Shown: positions 1 to 10,542 of the stretch, one piece after another
Numbering within the stretch: position 1 is the first letter of the stretch
Layout: every line of letters starts with the position of its first letter
Origin: UBA6115 sp050952935
GTDB taxonomy: Bacteria; Bacillota; Clostridia; Christensenellales; Aristaeellaceae
Assembly: GCA_050952935.1 (NCBI GenBank)
Contig: JBMNLS010000001.1
Location: 1,426,001-1,490,000, forward strand
Direction: 5' to 3'
Length of the DNA: 64,000 nucleotides
Translations under genes and position numbers: made by a program
The notes under the pieces: model-generated
What the model was told of the DNA's origin: nothing
The model's database searches: none
What the model saw: only the letters and a program-made list of their open reading frames with translations

Positions 1-728
1 CCGTTTTCCTGGATAAACTGACGCATACCTGCCTGATCGGTATAGGGAGGGTTTTCAAGCGTGGGAACATCATAAAAACGCACCTGCAGGCGGCGCTTGC
101 GGGTTATCTCCGGGTCCAGGTTCCTGAGGCCACCGGCGGCGGCGTTGCGGGCGTTTTTCAGCGGTTCTTCCGCGGTCTTATTGTATTCGGCCAGCTGGGA
201 CAGGGGCATGTAGCATTCCCCGTGGATTTCCATCAGACCTTGGAAGGGGATGGACAGGGGAACGGAGGCGATGGTCATGGCCTGGGGCAGCACTTCCTCG
301 CCTACCATGCCGTTGCCCCGGGTGGCGGCGTTGATAAGAAGCCCCTTATCATAGGTGAGCACCAGAGTGAGCCCGTCATATTTATACTCCACCGAATACT
401 GAAGGGGCGGGAGATTACCCGCCTTGGCGTGGGCGGTTTTCACCCGTTCCAGCCACTGATCAAGGGCTTCGATAGACTGCACCTTGTCCATGCTCCACAG
501 GCGGCTTTTGTGCCGGTGCTGGCGGAAGGCAGCCAGAGGCTCGCCCCCCACGCGCCGGGTGGGGGAATCGGGCAGGCGAACGCCTGTCTGCTTTTCAAGG
601 GCTTTTAGCGTGTCATAAAGCCCGTCCCACTCCCTGTCGGCCATGATGGGCTGATCCAACACATAATAGTGCCGGCTGGCCTCGTTTAAGCGCACGATCA
701 GATCGCGCATGCTGTCCATGGCGTCCAT
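1..728 (-). CDS. ligA: NAD-dependent DNA ligase LigA (N-terminal part, runs off the window)
   Basis: Seals nicks in duplex DNA using NAD+ during replication and repair. The visible 242 residues begin MDAMDSMRDLIVRLNEASRH and show the NAD-binding Ia signature (HYYVLDQPIMADREWDGLYD), the DSPTRRVGG segment, then EYKYDGL, whose Lys is the predicted adenylated residue, followed by TRGNGMVGE and the N-A-A-A-G-G-L-R motif. The start ATG lies 4 nt after the pcrA stop, so the two are co-transcribed, an order common in Bacillota. KYDG where most LigA have K(L/I)DG is a small variation. The C-terminal OB, zinc, HhH and BRCT domains are outside the window. Confidence 0.93.
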   Translation of the reverse strand, partial: MDAMDSMRDLIVRLNEASRHYYVLDQPIMADREWDGLYDTLKALEKQTGVRLPDSPTRRVGGEPLAAFRQHRHKSRLWSMDKVQSIEALDQWLERVKTAHAKAGNLPPLQYSVEYKYDGLTLVLTYDKGLLINAATRGNGMVGEEVLPQAMTIASVPLSIPFQGLMEIHGECYMPLSQLAEYNKTAEEPLKNARNAAAGGLRNLDPEITRKRRLQVRFYDVPTLENPPYTDQAGMRQFIQEN

Positions 729-732
729 GCCT

Positions 733-2988
<2,256 letters not shown>

Positions 2989-3071
2989 ATATCCCCCATA
3001 TCGGCCAAGGCGTGGCCGCTGATCTCTCTCCGCCCCGCGCCAGATGCGCAAATTGGGCAGATACTATATTA

Positions 3072-3100
3072 ATTATAGCAAAAATCGCGGGTTTTGTACA
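3072..3100 (-). promoter_or_regulatory. Sigma-A type promoter for pcrA-ligA
   Basis: On the minus strand TGTACA (4 of 6 matches to the -35 consensus) is followed by exactly 17 nt and a perfect TATAAT. It lies about 85 nt upstream of the pcrA start. Seen in sequence; activity is inferred. Confidence 0.6.
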
Positions 3101-3111
3101 GTTTCGGGCAG

Positions 3112-3993
3112 TTATACCGTTCCGTTTTCGTCCAGGCTTACCGGCAGATCGGTCTGGGCAAAGACATCCTCCTGGGTGTAGGCGGCCAGATCAACGCTGC
3201 TGCGCCTTGTTCCCTGGCGGCCGGCGGGGTTGGTGGGGCGCACGATGGGGCTTGTGCCTGACAGATCGACCAGGGCGGATTCCCGCACCTGGGTAAGGGC
3301 GGACACCACCGTGCGCCGGGTGATAAAGCGCCGGGCGTATTCAGCGGCAATCTCCTGGCGGTTGGCAAAATGCATGGGGAAAAACACCCGCGGCCTGAGC
3401 GCCATGATCAGATGGTTGGCCCCGGCGTCATACAGCCCCCCCTGGTTGGGGTCCAGCGGGAAAAAGCAGATGTCAATTTTATCTTTGGGGATGGCCGCCA
3501 CCTTGTCATAAAAGGTTTCCTCTGCCCGGGCGATTTCCCGTAGGGTATTTTCCTCCCGCCAGTGCCAGAGGTTAAGATCTCCCGCGTGGAAGACGCAGAT
3601 ATCCTCCACTTCCACCAGGAAGGATACCCCCGCGTCGGTGGAGCCATAAACGCTGACCCGCGCCTGGGCGACGGAGAAACGGTCGCCTTCCTTGCAGACG
3701 CGGATACTGGGCAAATCAGGCGCGTGCTTTTTCGCATCCTCACAAATCAGGTAGGTGATGGGGAAGGAGGATTTCCATTTGTAGATCACCTCCGCGTCGT
3801 GATGGGTGAGGGAGGCGCTGGGCACAAAGACCAGGATGTTGTTGAAGCCATGAAAATCCTTTTCGCTTAGCTGTAATTCCTCCGTCAGCTGGCTAAGCCC
3901 TGTCTGGCGGTAGCTGAAAATCATCAGGGTCTTTTTCAGCGAAACGGTAAAGGCGGACTGATAAAAGTAGGTCACCAATGCCTGTTTGGGCAC
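3112..3993 (-). CDS. MBL-fold metallohydrolase-like protein
   Basis: About 293 aa. The protein has the beta-rich layout of a metallo-beta-lactamase-fold hydrolase: VFVPSASLTHHDAEVIYKW near the start, a central FHAGDLNLWHW (residues ~130-140) that fits the conserved GD motif, and FFPMHFANR near residue 220 that fits the late His motif. The canonical HxHxDH box is not evident, so metal binding and activity are uncertain. The start is taken as GTG because AAGGAG sits 6-8 nt upstream; the in-frame ATG further up would overlap the preceding gene by 80 nt. It follows the phosphodiesterase gene by 19 nt. Substrate unknown. Confidence 0.6.
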   Translation of the reverse strand: MPKQALVTYFYQSAFTVSLKKTLMIFSYRQTGLSQLTEELQLSEKDFHGFNNILVFVPSASLTHHDAEVIYKWKSSFPITYLICEDAKKHAPDLPSIRVCKEGDRFSVAQARVSVYGSTDAGVSFLVEVEDICVFHAGDLNLWHWREENTLREIARAEETFYDKVAAIPKDKIDICFFPLDPNQGGLYDAGANHLIMALRPRVFFPMHFANRQEIAAEYARRFITRRTVVSALTQVRESALVDLSGTSPIVRPTNPAGRQGTRRSSVDLAAYTQEDVFAQTDLPVSLDENGTV

Positions 3994-4012
3994 GAGAGCA
4001 CTCCTTTCTTGC

Positions 4013-5218
4013 TTAGAGAAACAGGGCGTCCAGGGATTGTCCCTGGGCCTGAGGAAGGTGTAAATGGATGGCTTTTGCCAGGGTGGGGGCAATGTCTACC
4101 AACTGGCAGTGATCAAGCCTGGCGCCTTGATAGAACATGGGGCCGGACAGCCACAGCAGGCAATCGGCCCCCTCATGGTGGAGACCGAAGCCATGGGTGG
4201 CCCGGTGGCCGGGCTCACATTCATCTTCAGCGATGACAAAGCCTTCCTCCGGCTCCACAGCGATCAGCACGCCTTCAGGCGCGTGCATCTGGCGCAGCTC
4301 CTCCCGGGTGTAGATATGGCTTAAATGCAGATCCTCCATGCTGTTTTGAAGGGCGGAAAGCACCAGGGGATAATCTCCCCGGCGGATATGCACATAGGTC
4401 CCCAGCCCCAGGGTTTGCGCATGGGCGGGCAAGTCATTTTGCTTAAACCAGGCGTTCAGTTCCACACAGCCCTTGATGTCAGCGTGGCCGTGGTCTGTGA
4501 CCACGGCGATGACGCTGTCTTTTATGGCGTCCCGCTTTTTAAGGGCACCCAGAATGCGTCCCACCCGCTTGTCCAGCCGTTCAAGGGCTTCCTGGGCGGC
4601 GGGGCTGAAGGCGCCGTGGTGGTGGCGGGCGGTGTCGCAGTCCGTCAGGTGCAGGGCCAGCACATCGGGGAGATGGGCATGCCGCTCAATCAAAGACAGC
4701 GCAACCTGGGTGGAATAGTCGTCCAGGCCCGGCTGGCTGATGCCCCGGCGGATTTTGCCGTAGCGCAGCTCGTTTTTAATCAGCCATCCGGCGCTGCCGT
4801 AGCGCAGCACCTTGATCATTTGGTTTTCGCCGGGCAGGGCCAGCACTTCCGGCAGGTTGTAGCGGATGTGGGAGCTGCGCCCGGTGGTGGGCCACAGGAT
4901 AGTGGCCACCTCCCTGCCTGCACGGGCCGCCTGGGTAAAAAGGGTTTCCACCTGAATATCTTTTTCTTCCCAATACCAGGGGCGTTTGCCGGGGGATAGA
5001 TGCGGGGCATAGGGCTCATTGTGGCCAATGCCATGTTTATCCGGGAAACATCCGGTGATGAGGCTGGCGTGGATGGGATAGGTGAGGGTGGGGTAGACGG
5101 TTTTTACGCGGGCACAAAAAACACCCTGGTCTGAAAGCGCGCCCAGGGCAGGCAGGGACAGAAGGAAATCCGCGTCCCGGCTGAATACCGCGTCCAGGCT
5201 GATCAGGATCAGGCGCAT
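4013..5218 (-). CDS. Alkaline phosphatase-superfamily phosphodiesterase / nucleotide pyrophosphatase
   Basis: A 401-aa member of the type I phosphodiesterase/nucleotide pyrophosphatase family, which cleaves phosphodiester or pyrophosphate bonds with two metal ions. Visible: LISLDAV (first metal Asp) at residues 4-10, TYPTLTYPIHASLITG with the nucleophile Thr, DCDTARHHHG (metal ligands) near residue 205, VTDHGHAD near 253 and ATHGFG near 350. No signal peptide is evident, so it is probably cytoplasmic. It starts 3 nt after the stop of the membrane protein gene upstream and is followed by the MBL-fold gene. Substrate unknown. Confidence 0.82.
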   Translation of the reverse strand: MRLILISLDAVFSRDADFLLSLPALGALSDQGVFCARVKTVYPTLTYPIHASLITGCFPDKHGIGHNEPYAPHLSPGKRPWYWEEKDIQVETLFTQAARAGREVATILWPTTGRSSHIRYNLPEVLALPGENQMIKVLRYGSAGWLIKNELRYGKIRRGISQPGLDDYSTQVALSLIERHAHLPDVLALHLTDCDTARHHHGAFSPAAQEALERLDKRVGRILGALKKRDAIKDSVIAVVTDHGHADIKGCVELNAWFKQNDLPAHAQTLGLGTYVHIRRGDYPLVLSALQNSMEDLHLSHIYTREELRQMHAPEGVLIAVEPEEGFVIAEDECEPGHRATHGFGLHHEGADCLLWLSGPMFYQGARLDHCQLVDIAPTLAKAIHLHLPQAQGQSLDALFL

Positions 5219-5220
5219 GG

Positions 5221-5703
5221 CTATTTTCGCCAGCCGAAGAACTTGCTGAAACCCCAGGTGCCAAAAATCCAGCCCAGGGGCCCACAGCCTCGTTTTTTGC
5301 CGGTGCGGCTGTCCCGTCCAAATATTTTATAGAGCACAAAGCCGATCAGGGCGATTTGCCATAGGCTCAGGTTATTGTCAGCTTTCTTGGCATCCCGGGT
5401 GTCTTCTTCATAGTAGCGGTAGGCTCTGTCTATCTCATGCTCCCGCTCCCTGAAAAAGCCTTCCGAAGTACCTTTTACTTCGGTTATGCCCATCAGACGC
5501 GCCAGAAATCCTGAAAAGGAGCCTGAAAGACGCTCGTTAAAAGCGTTGGCGGCGGCGCTATATTTGCCAGCGTCCGCCCACTGGGTGCTTTCCACCTGAT
5601 CTTTTTCTTGACTGTAGCCCTTGAATGCGCCGATAAGAAACGCCATTGCTACCATCAGGACAAGGAGCGTCACGCCTAAGAGGGCCAGGGAGGTTTTGCG
5701 CAT
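5221..5703 (-). CDS. Small membrane protein of unknown function
   Basis: A 160-aa protein with an N-terminal transmembrane segment or uncleaved signal (residues ~5-28, LALLGVTLLVLMVAMAFLIG), a charged middle with Glu/Arg-rich helices, a second hydrophobic segment near residue 113 (LSLWQIALIGFVLYKIFG) and a basic, Gly/Trp-rich tail. I do not recognise a family. It lies between telA (11 nt) and the phosphodiesterase gene (3 nt), so it may be an accessory of the xpaC-telA membrane-stress locus; that is inference from position. Confidence 0.6.
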   Translation of the reverse strand: MRKTSLALLGVTLLVLMVAMAFLIGAFKGYSQEKDQVESTQWADAGKYSAAANAFNERLSGSFSGFLARLMGITEVKGTSEGFFREREHEIDRAYRYYEEDTRDAKKADNNLSLWQIALIGFVLYKIFGRDSRTGKKRGCGPLGWIFGTWGFSKFFGWRK

Positions 5704-5713
5704 GCTTTTTCCT

Positions 5714-6973
5714 TTAGCCGTTAATCAGCCGATTTTTCAGCTCGTTTTCCATCTTGACCAGGGTTTTTTCAGCCTCGGCCCGCTTCTGGCGTCCTTCAGT
5801 CTGAATGCGGACCACCTCGTTCATGGTGTCGATGAGGGACTTGTTGGTCAGCACCAGGGTTTCTATGTCGATGATGCCCCGCTCGGCTTCCTGGGCGGTT
5901 TCAATGGTGCCCTGCTTGAGGGTTTCGGCGTTTTTCTTCAGCAGCTCATTGGTCATGTCGGTGACTGCACGCTGGGCGCGCATGGCCTGCTGGGAGTGCT
6001 CCATGCCGATGGCCAGCACCATCTGGTTCTTCCACAGGGGAAGGGTGTTGACCAGGGTGGACTGGATGCGCTCAATCAGGAGTGAGTTGTTGTTTTGAAG
6101 CAGCCTGATCTGGGGCGCCATCTGCAGGGAGATCTGCCGGGTGAGCTTCAAGTCATGAAGCTTTTTCTCAAAGCGGTCAGCTGCCTGCTCCAGGTCGCTG
6201 GCCTTCTGGGCGTCCAAAGTGTCGCCGGTGGCTTTGGCGTGTTCCTTTAGTTTAACCAGGTCATTGGCCCTGACTTCCGCCAGTTTCTTTTCACCGGCGA
6301 TGATGTACATGGTCAGCTCCTTGAAGTAGCTCAGGTTCATCTCATAAAGGTGGTTGAACATGGATACGTCCTTGAGCAATTGTACCTGATGGCCTTCCAG
6401 GGTGCCGGCGATGTTGGACACATTGCCGGCCACATCGTCAAACCGGGACTGCACCTGGGCGATATGCTGCTTGGCAGAAGTAAAAAGCGACTTGAGGCCC
6501 TTGGGTTTCTGCGCGGATGACTCAAAGCTCTTGAGCTCGCCGATGAGCCGGGTCAGCTGATCGCCCACATCCCCCGCGTCGGTGTTTTTGACTTCCGCCA
6601 GAATGGAATCGGCGAAGTTGGACACCTTCTTTTGCGCCTCGGCACCGTAGAGCATCACATGCTGAGGGTTGGACACATCGATCTTCCGGGCGAACTCGTC
6701 CACCGCCTTGCGCTCCTCGGGGCTCAGCGTGCTGTCCAGGTCGCTGGCCAGCTTGGCCTGCACATCAGGTGCCTGGGGGCTTTCCTTTTGAACCTGTTCC
6801 AGCTGGTCGATCACCGCCTCCACCTTTTCCTGGTCGGCGGTGTCGCTGGTGAGCACAAGCTCAGGCAGCGGCTGGCTTGCGGCTTTTTCCACAGCGCTGA
6901 CAGCCTGGGCGGCGGCTTGAGCGGTTTGATGCAGTTCCTGGTGATTGGCAGTGTTTTTCTTCTCTTCCGGCAT
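5714..6973 (-). CDS. telA: TelA/KlaA family toxic anion resistance protein
   Basis: A 419-aa, almost entirely helical, Lys/Glu/Gln-rich protein matching the TelA family (YaaN and YceH of Bacillus subtilis). Members are associated with resistance to tellurite and cell-envelope-active agents; the biochemical role is not established. Family hallmarks seen: DEFARKIDVSNPQHVMLYGAEAQKK near residue 95, the QVQLLKDVSMFNHLYEMN segment near 205 and the conserved LPLWKNQMVLAIG near 315. It follows xpaC by 5 nt; the xpaC-telA pair is also adjacent in B. subtilis. No transmembrane segment. Confidence 0.88.
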   Translation of the reverse strand: MPEEKKNTANHQELHQTAQAAAQAVSAVEKAASQPLPELVLTSDTADQEKVEAVIDQLEQVQKESPQAPDVQAKLASDLDSTLSPEERKAVDEFARKIDVSNPQHVMLYGAEAQKKVSNFADSILAEVKNTDAGDVGDQLTRLIGELKSFESSAQKPKGLKSLFTSAKQHIAQVQSRFDDVAGNVSNIAGTLEGHQVQLLKDVSMFNHLYEMNLSYFKELTMYIIAGEKKLAEVRANDLVKLKEHAKATGDTLDAQKASDLEQAADRFEKKLHDLKLTRQISLQMAPQIRLLQNNNSLLIERIQSTLVNTLPLWKNQMVLAIGMEHSQQAMRAQRAVTDMTNELLKKNAETLKQGTIETAQEAERGIIDIETLVLTNKSLIDTMNEVVRIQTEGRQKRAEAEKTLVKMENELKNRLING

Positions 6974-6978
6974 GGGGT

Positions 6979-7698
6979 TTAGCCCTCCTTTTTTTGTTGT
7001 GCCCGGGTGGCGCCTTGTGTGTTACGGTTGATATTAAAATCGCTGCCCAAGAGGCTGTCCTGCTTGAGCATGGTTTCCAGCACATCAATATCGGTGGAAA
7101 TGTCCAGCATATCGTTTTGGTAAAGGGTTTCCAGCTGTTTGTTGAAAGCGCTCAGCACCACGTCCATGGCGCTGATGATGCGGTTTTTGGTGTTCTGTGC
7201 CTGCTGCCCTGAAACGCCAGACTGCTGGAGCTTGCGGTAACCGGTGAGCATTTTAAGCGTTGTGGGCAGGTAATAATCCATAAAGCGCCTGATTTGAGGG
7301 GCTTTTTCTGGCTGGTCGATGACCGTTTGGAAGATACGGGTAGCAACCTCATCCAGGCGGACGATTTTTTCGGACAGGACAGGGTCAGGAATTAGTTCAT
7401 CCTCCCGCCTGATATCCTTCAGCATATCCTGGCCCCGGGCGATCAGTTGATCCACTGTGCTGTTGCCGGTCACCGGCAGATCCTGCATGGAGGGGGCAGT
7501 TTGGGAGGTGTCCAGACCGGAAAACATGATATAGGCTACACGCCCCAAGAGGACCGCCAGCGTACCGCCGATCAGGTAGTGGTTCCAGCGATAGAAGGGG
7601 AACAGCAGGGAATAGCCCAGCACCGTGGCTCCGCCCACCAGCAAGGACGCGAAAAAACCCTTGACCGGGTTGGGGTTGCGTCTTTTTTTCTGGGACAT
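6979..7698 (-). CDS. xpaC: XpaC-family membrane protein
   Basis: A 239-aa protein resembling XpaC, named for 5-bromo-4-chloroindolyl phosphate hydrolysis in Bacillus. Two hydrophobic segments (residues ~13-34 and ~39-58) anchor it in the membrane, and a soluble helical C-terminal part follows (IRRFMDYYLPTTLKMLTGYRKL near 130, a conserved family stretch). The start ATG has GAGAGGG upstream. Leader gene of the xpaC-telA-membrane protein-phosphodiesterase-MBL unit; the phosphatase activity implied by the old name is unproven. Confidence 0.82.
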   Translation of the reverse strand: MSQKKRRNPNPVKGFFASLLVGGATVLGYSLLFPFYRWNHYLIGGTLAVLLGRVAYIMFSGLDTSQTAPSMQDLPVTGNSTVDQLIARGQDMLKDIRREDELIPDPVLSEKIVRLDEVATRIFQTVIDQPEKAPQIRRFMDYYLPTTLKMLTGYRKLQQSGVSGQQAQNTKNRIISAMDVVLSAFNKQLETLYQNDMLDISTDIDVLETMLKQDSLLGSDFNINRNTQGATRAQQKKEG

Positions 7699-7751
7699 GC
7701 TGGCTCTCCCTTCTCATAAAAGGACCCGTTCTTACGGGTATCAGTATACAA

Positions 7752-7781
7752 ATTATATCATACCCATCTAAGAGCACACAA
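7752..7781 (-). promoter_or_regulatory. Possible promoter of the xpaC-telA unit
   Basis: The minus strand reads TTGTGT, 18 nt, TATAAT, about 55 nt upstream of xpaC. A small hairpin (ACCCGT/ACGGGT) sits in the predicted leader at 7723-7738. Confidence 0.4.
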
Positions 7782-7856
7782 ATTAAAATTCCCTCATCTT
7801 GTTTTTTTGTGTTATACTGCACAACGGTGCGAAAACACATGACATGCGGAGGAACC

Positions 7857-8573
7857 ATGATTAGGATTGGGCTGAGTGTTAACCAGGATTCCCCACAGGG
7901 CAGAGACGGCATGCCGCCGGACTATGTGTCCGCCGTGCTGCGCGCGGGCGCTTTGCCTGTTATTTTTCCGCTGGTGCCAGGCGATCATAGCCAGTATGAT
8001 GAGCTGATCGCTGAAATGGTGGACAGCGTGGACGCCATTATTTTTACCGGCGGCCCTGATTTTGACCCCGTTTATTACGGGGAGGAAGTCCAAGAAGCCA
8101 GCGTCGACATTTTTCCGGACCGGGACAAGGAAGACCTGGAGCTCTTGAAGGCAACTATCGCGGCGGAAAAGCCTTTTTTGGGCATCTGCCGGGGAATCCA
8201 GCTGATTAATGTCGGCCTGGGCGGCAGCCTTTATCAGGATCTGCCAAGCCAGCTCAAACCGGAAAAGGAACATAGCCAAAAGAACGCATCGGCGCACATG
8301 GTGCGTTTGGAGCCGGATACGCTGATCAGGCGCATCATAGGCCTGGACCAAATTCCGGTCAACTCCCGCCATCACCAGGCCGTCAAGCGGCCGGGCAAGG
8401 GGCTTCGCATATCCGCCTACAGTGAGGACGGGGTGATTGAGGCCATAGAATTTGAAAACGGCTATCCCGGCTTAGGGGTGCAGTGGCATCCGGAAAACCT
8501 GGCCAAGGAGCGCACCGACCAGCAAGCCCTGTTCCACTGGCTGGTGGGCATGGCGGAGCAGTGCCGCCGGTGA
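7857..8573 (+). CDS. Peptidase C26 family gamma-glutamyl hydrolase (class I glutamine amidotransferase-like)
   Basis: A 238-aa class I amidotransferase-fold hydrolase resembling gamma-glutamyl-gamma-aminobutyrate hydrolase (PuuD type). The nucleophile elbow is FLGICRGIQ (Cys near residue 107), preceded by IFTGGPDFDP; the catalytic His-Glu pair is in VQWHPE near residue 210. SRHHQAVK is also a family motif. The ATG is chosen because GCGGAGGA lies 4-6 nt before it; earlier in-frame ATGs lack this. Its stop overlaps the next gene. The actual substrate (gamma-Glu-GABA, other gamma-glutamyl amides) cannot be read from sequence. Confidence 0.85.
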   Translation: MIRIGLSVNQDSPQGRDGMPPDYVSAVLRAGALPVIFPLVPGDHSQYDELIAEMVDSVDAIIFTGGPDFDPVYYGEEVQEASVDIFPDRDKEDLELLKATIAAEKPFLGICRGIQLINVGLGGSLYQDLPSQLKPEKEHSQKNASAHMVRLEPDTLIRRIIGLDQIPVNSRHHQAVKRPGKGLRISAYSEDGVIEAIEFENGYPGLGVQWHPENLAKERTDQQALFHWLVGMAEQCRR

Positions 8574-9292
8574 GGATTGCCCTGGTAAGCGATCTGCACG
8601 GCAACATGACCGCCGTGCGCGCTCTTGAAAATGATTTGACCGGGCGGGGTATCACTGATATTTGGTGCCTGGGGGATGTGGTGGGCAAGGGCTCCAACTC
8701 CCACCTGACATTTGACTGGGCCATTCGCAACTGTGCGTTTATTCTCAGGGGCAACTGGGATGAGGGAATCGGCCTCAGGCAGTTTCAGCGGGATGGTTTT
8801 TACTACGAGCAGCTGGGTGAGGCGCGCATGGCCGCCCTGCTTAACTTTCCCTTGGAAAAGCATGTGATTTTTTCTGGCCGCCGCATCAGGCTGATTCACG
8901 GTCGCCCGGTGATGCCGCAGCTGCAGTATATTTTTGACCCCAGGGAGGCGCTGCTCCCGCTGCTGGAGCCTGATTTTGATATGGTGATCTATGGCGACTG
9001 CCACCGCCCGGGCCTGCGCACCATATCAGGGCAGATTGCCAACATCGGCTCTGTGGGCAATGGCCTGGGCCTGCCCATGGTGCAGTATGCGATCCTGGAA
9101 GGGGAGATGGGGGAAAAGCCGGTACCCATGGCGCTTTCTTTTATCACCGTTCCCTATGACAAGGAGGCTGCCGTGGCCGAGACCCGGGCGCAGCCCGGGC
9201 TGCCGGACGCGGAAGCCTTTATGGCGGAAATAAGAACCGGGGTGTATTCACGAAAAAAGGGCAGCTTCAGAAAAGAGGAGGGTTTAACATGA
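8570..9292 (+). CDS. Calcineurin-like metallophosphoesterase
   Basis: About 240 aa, starting V-R-I-A-L-V-S-D-L-H-G-N at a GTG that overlaps the upstream stop (GTGA), with GGAG 11 nt before it. The dimetal motifs are all present in order: SDLHGN, GDVVGKG, GNWDEG, the H of LIHGRP and GDCHRPG. The family contains protein phosphatases, Ap4A hydrolases and YfcE-like phosphodiesterases; substrate unknown. It overlaps deoD by 4 nt (ATGA), so translation is probably coupled. Confidence 0.85.
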   Translation: MRIALVSDLHGNMTAVRALENDLTGRGITDIWCLGDVVGKGSNSHLTFDWAIRNCAFILRGNWDEGIGLRQFQRDGFYYEQLGEARMAALLNFPLEKHVIFSGRRIRLIHGRPVMPQLQYIFDPREALLPLLEPDFDMVIYGDCHRPGLRTISGQIANIGSVGNGLGLPMVQYAILEGEMGEKPVPMALSFITVPYDKEAAVAETRAQPGLPDAEAFMAEIRTGVYSRKKGSFRKEEGLT

Positions 9293-10002
9293 ATCAGACG
9301 CCGACGCTTCATAACAGCGCCAGTCCCCAGGACTTTGCCCGCACCGTGCTGATGCCGGGCGATCCGCTCAGGGCCCGGTTTATCGCGCAGACCTATCTGG
9401 AAAACGCCAGGCTGGTCAACGATGTAAGGGGCATCCAGGGTTATACCGGGGAATACAAGGGCAAGCGGGTTTCCGTCATGGCTTCCGGCATGGGCATTCC
9501 CACCATGGGCATTTACTCCTATGAGCTGTTTAACTTTTACGGGGTGGAGCAGATTATCCGGGTGGGGAGCGCCGGCGCCATCAACCAGACGCTGAAGCTG
9601 CGGGATGTGGTGATGGGGGTAAGCGCCTATAGCAATTCCGCCTATGGCCTTCAGTTTGGCTTCCATGGCAACCTGGCTCCCTGCGCAGATTTTAACCTGA
9701 TGTTGGCCGCCCACAAGGCAGCGGAAAAAATAGGCGTGGCGCTTCGGGCGGGCCCGGTATATTCCTCGGATAGCTTTTATGATATAAGCCCCCAGCGCCC
9801 CACCGAAGCCCTGGAGAAGCTGGGTGTGCTGGCGGTGGAAATGGAGGCCTACGGGCTTTACCTTAATGCTGCCCGGGCTGGGAAAAAGGCGCTGGCGCTC
9901 CTTACCATTTCTGATAACCCCAAAACCGGGGAGAGCGTCACCAGCCAGGAAGCCCGGGAAACCTTTACCCAGATGATGGAAATCGCCTTGGAAATTGCCT
10001 GA
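9289..10002 (+). CDS. deoD: Purine nucleoside phosphorylase DeoD-type
   Basis: Converts purine (deoxy)nucleosides plus phosphate to base plus (deoxy)ribose 1-phosphate in purine salvage. The 237-aa length matches hexameric DeoD. Motifs seen: VLMPGDPLRA (phosphate-binding Gly and Arg) near residue 20, VMASGMGIPTMGIYSYEL near 65, RVGSAGAIN near 87, AVEMEAYGLY (nucleoside-binding Glu/Met) near 180 and TISDNP with the catalytic Asp near 205. It is in a run of three overlapping genes with the phosphoesterase and the DUF523 gene. Confidence 0.95.
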   Translation: MNQTPTLHNSASPQDFARTVLMPGDPLRARFIAQTYLENARLVNDVRGIQGYTGEYKGKRVSVMASGMGIPTMGIYSYELFNFYGVEQIIRVGSAGAINQTLKLRDVVMGVSAYSNSAYGLQFGFHGNLAPCADFNLMLAAHKAAEKIGVALRAGPVYSSDSFYDISPQRPTEALEKLGVLAVEMEAYGLYLNAARAGKKALALLTISDNPKTGESVTSQEARETFTQMMEIALEIA

Positions 10003-10430
10003 TGAAGCTGTTGGTGTCAGCCTGTCTGATGGGCCTTTGCACCCGCTATGACGGGGAATGCCGGGAAAATCCCCAGGTGATGGCGCTGGCGGAGCGTCAC
10101 TGTCTCATTCCGGTGTGCCCGGAACAGCTGGGCGGTCTGCCCACCCCCAGGCCCGCCAGCGAGATATGGGGCAGCCGGGTGATCAACTGTCTGGGTGTGG
10201 ATGTGACATCCTTTTTCCGCCGGGGCGCTGAACAGGCGCTTCAGATATTCAGGCTTTGCGGCTGTGAGGCTGCAGTGCTGAAACGGCGCAGCCCATCCTG
10301 CGGCAAGGGACAGGTATACAATGGTGAATTTGCCGGCCAATTGACACAGGGTGACGGGGTGTTCGCCGCGCTGCTCAAGGCCAACGGCATATCGGTATAT
10401 GGGGAGGATGAAACCCATCTGATTGAATAA
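10002..10430 (+). CDS. DUF523 family protein
   Basis: A 142-aa protein matching DUF523 over its full length: LLVSACLMGLCTRYDGE at the N terminus, a CPEQLGGLPTPRP motif near residue 45 and RSPSCG near 98. The conserved cysteines (C8, C14, C45, C102) suggest metal or Fe-S binding, but no function is established for the family as far as I know. Its ATG is 1 nt from the deoD stop. Confidence 0.85.
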   Translation: MKLLVSACLMGLCTRYDGECRENPQVMALAERHCLIPVCPEQLGGLPTPRPASEIWGSRVINCLGVDVTSFFRRGAEQALQIFRLCGCEAAVLKRRSPSCGKGQVYNGEFAGQLTQGDGVFAALLKANGISVYGEDETHLIE

Positions 10431-10542
10431 TAAAACATAATCAGTGCATTTTATTACCCGTTCGGCATGACATGCCGGGCGGATTTATGCTATGATATGG
10501 TATCGGCTAATAAGTCGGAAAACGGAAGAAAGAGGTATGGTT

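Noticed and set aside
222..608. Plus-strand ORF of 128 aa at the left end
   Set aside because: It is antisense to ligA, which has clear ligase motifs.
3112..3993. Confident assignment as a functional metallo-beta-lactamase
   Set aside because: The HxHxDH metal motif is not evident, so only an MBL-like fold is proposed.
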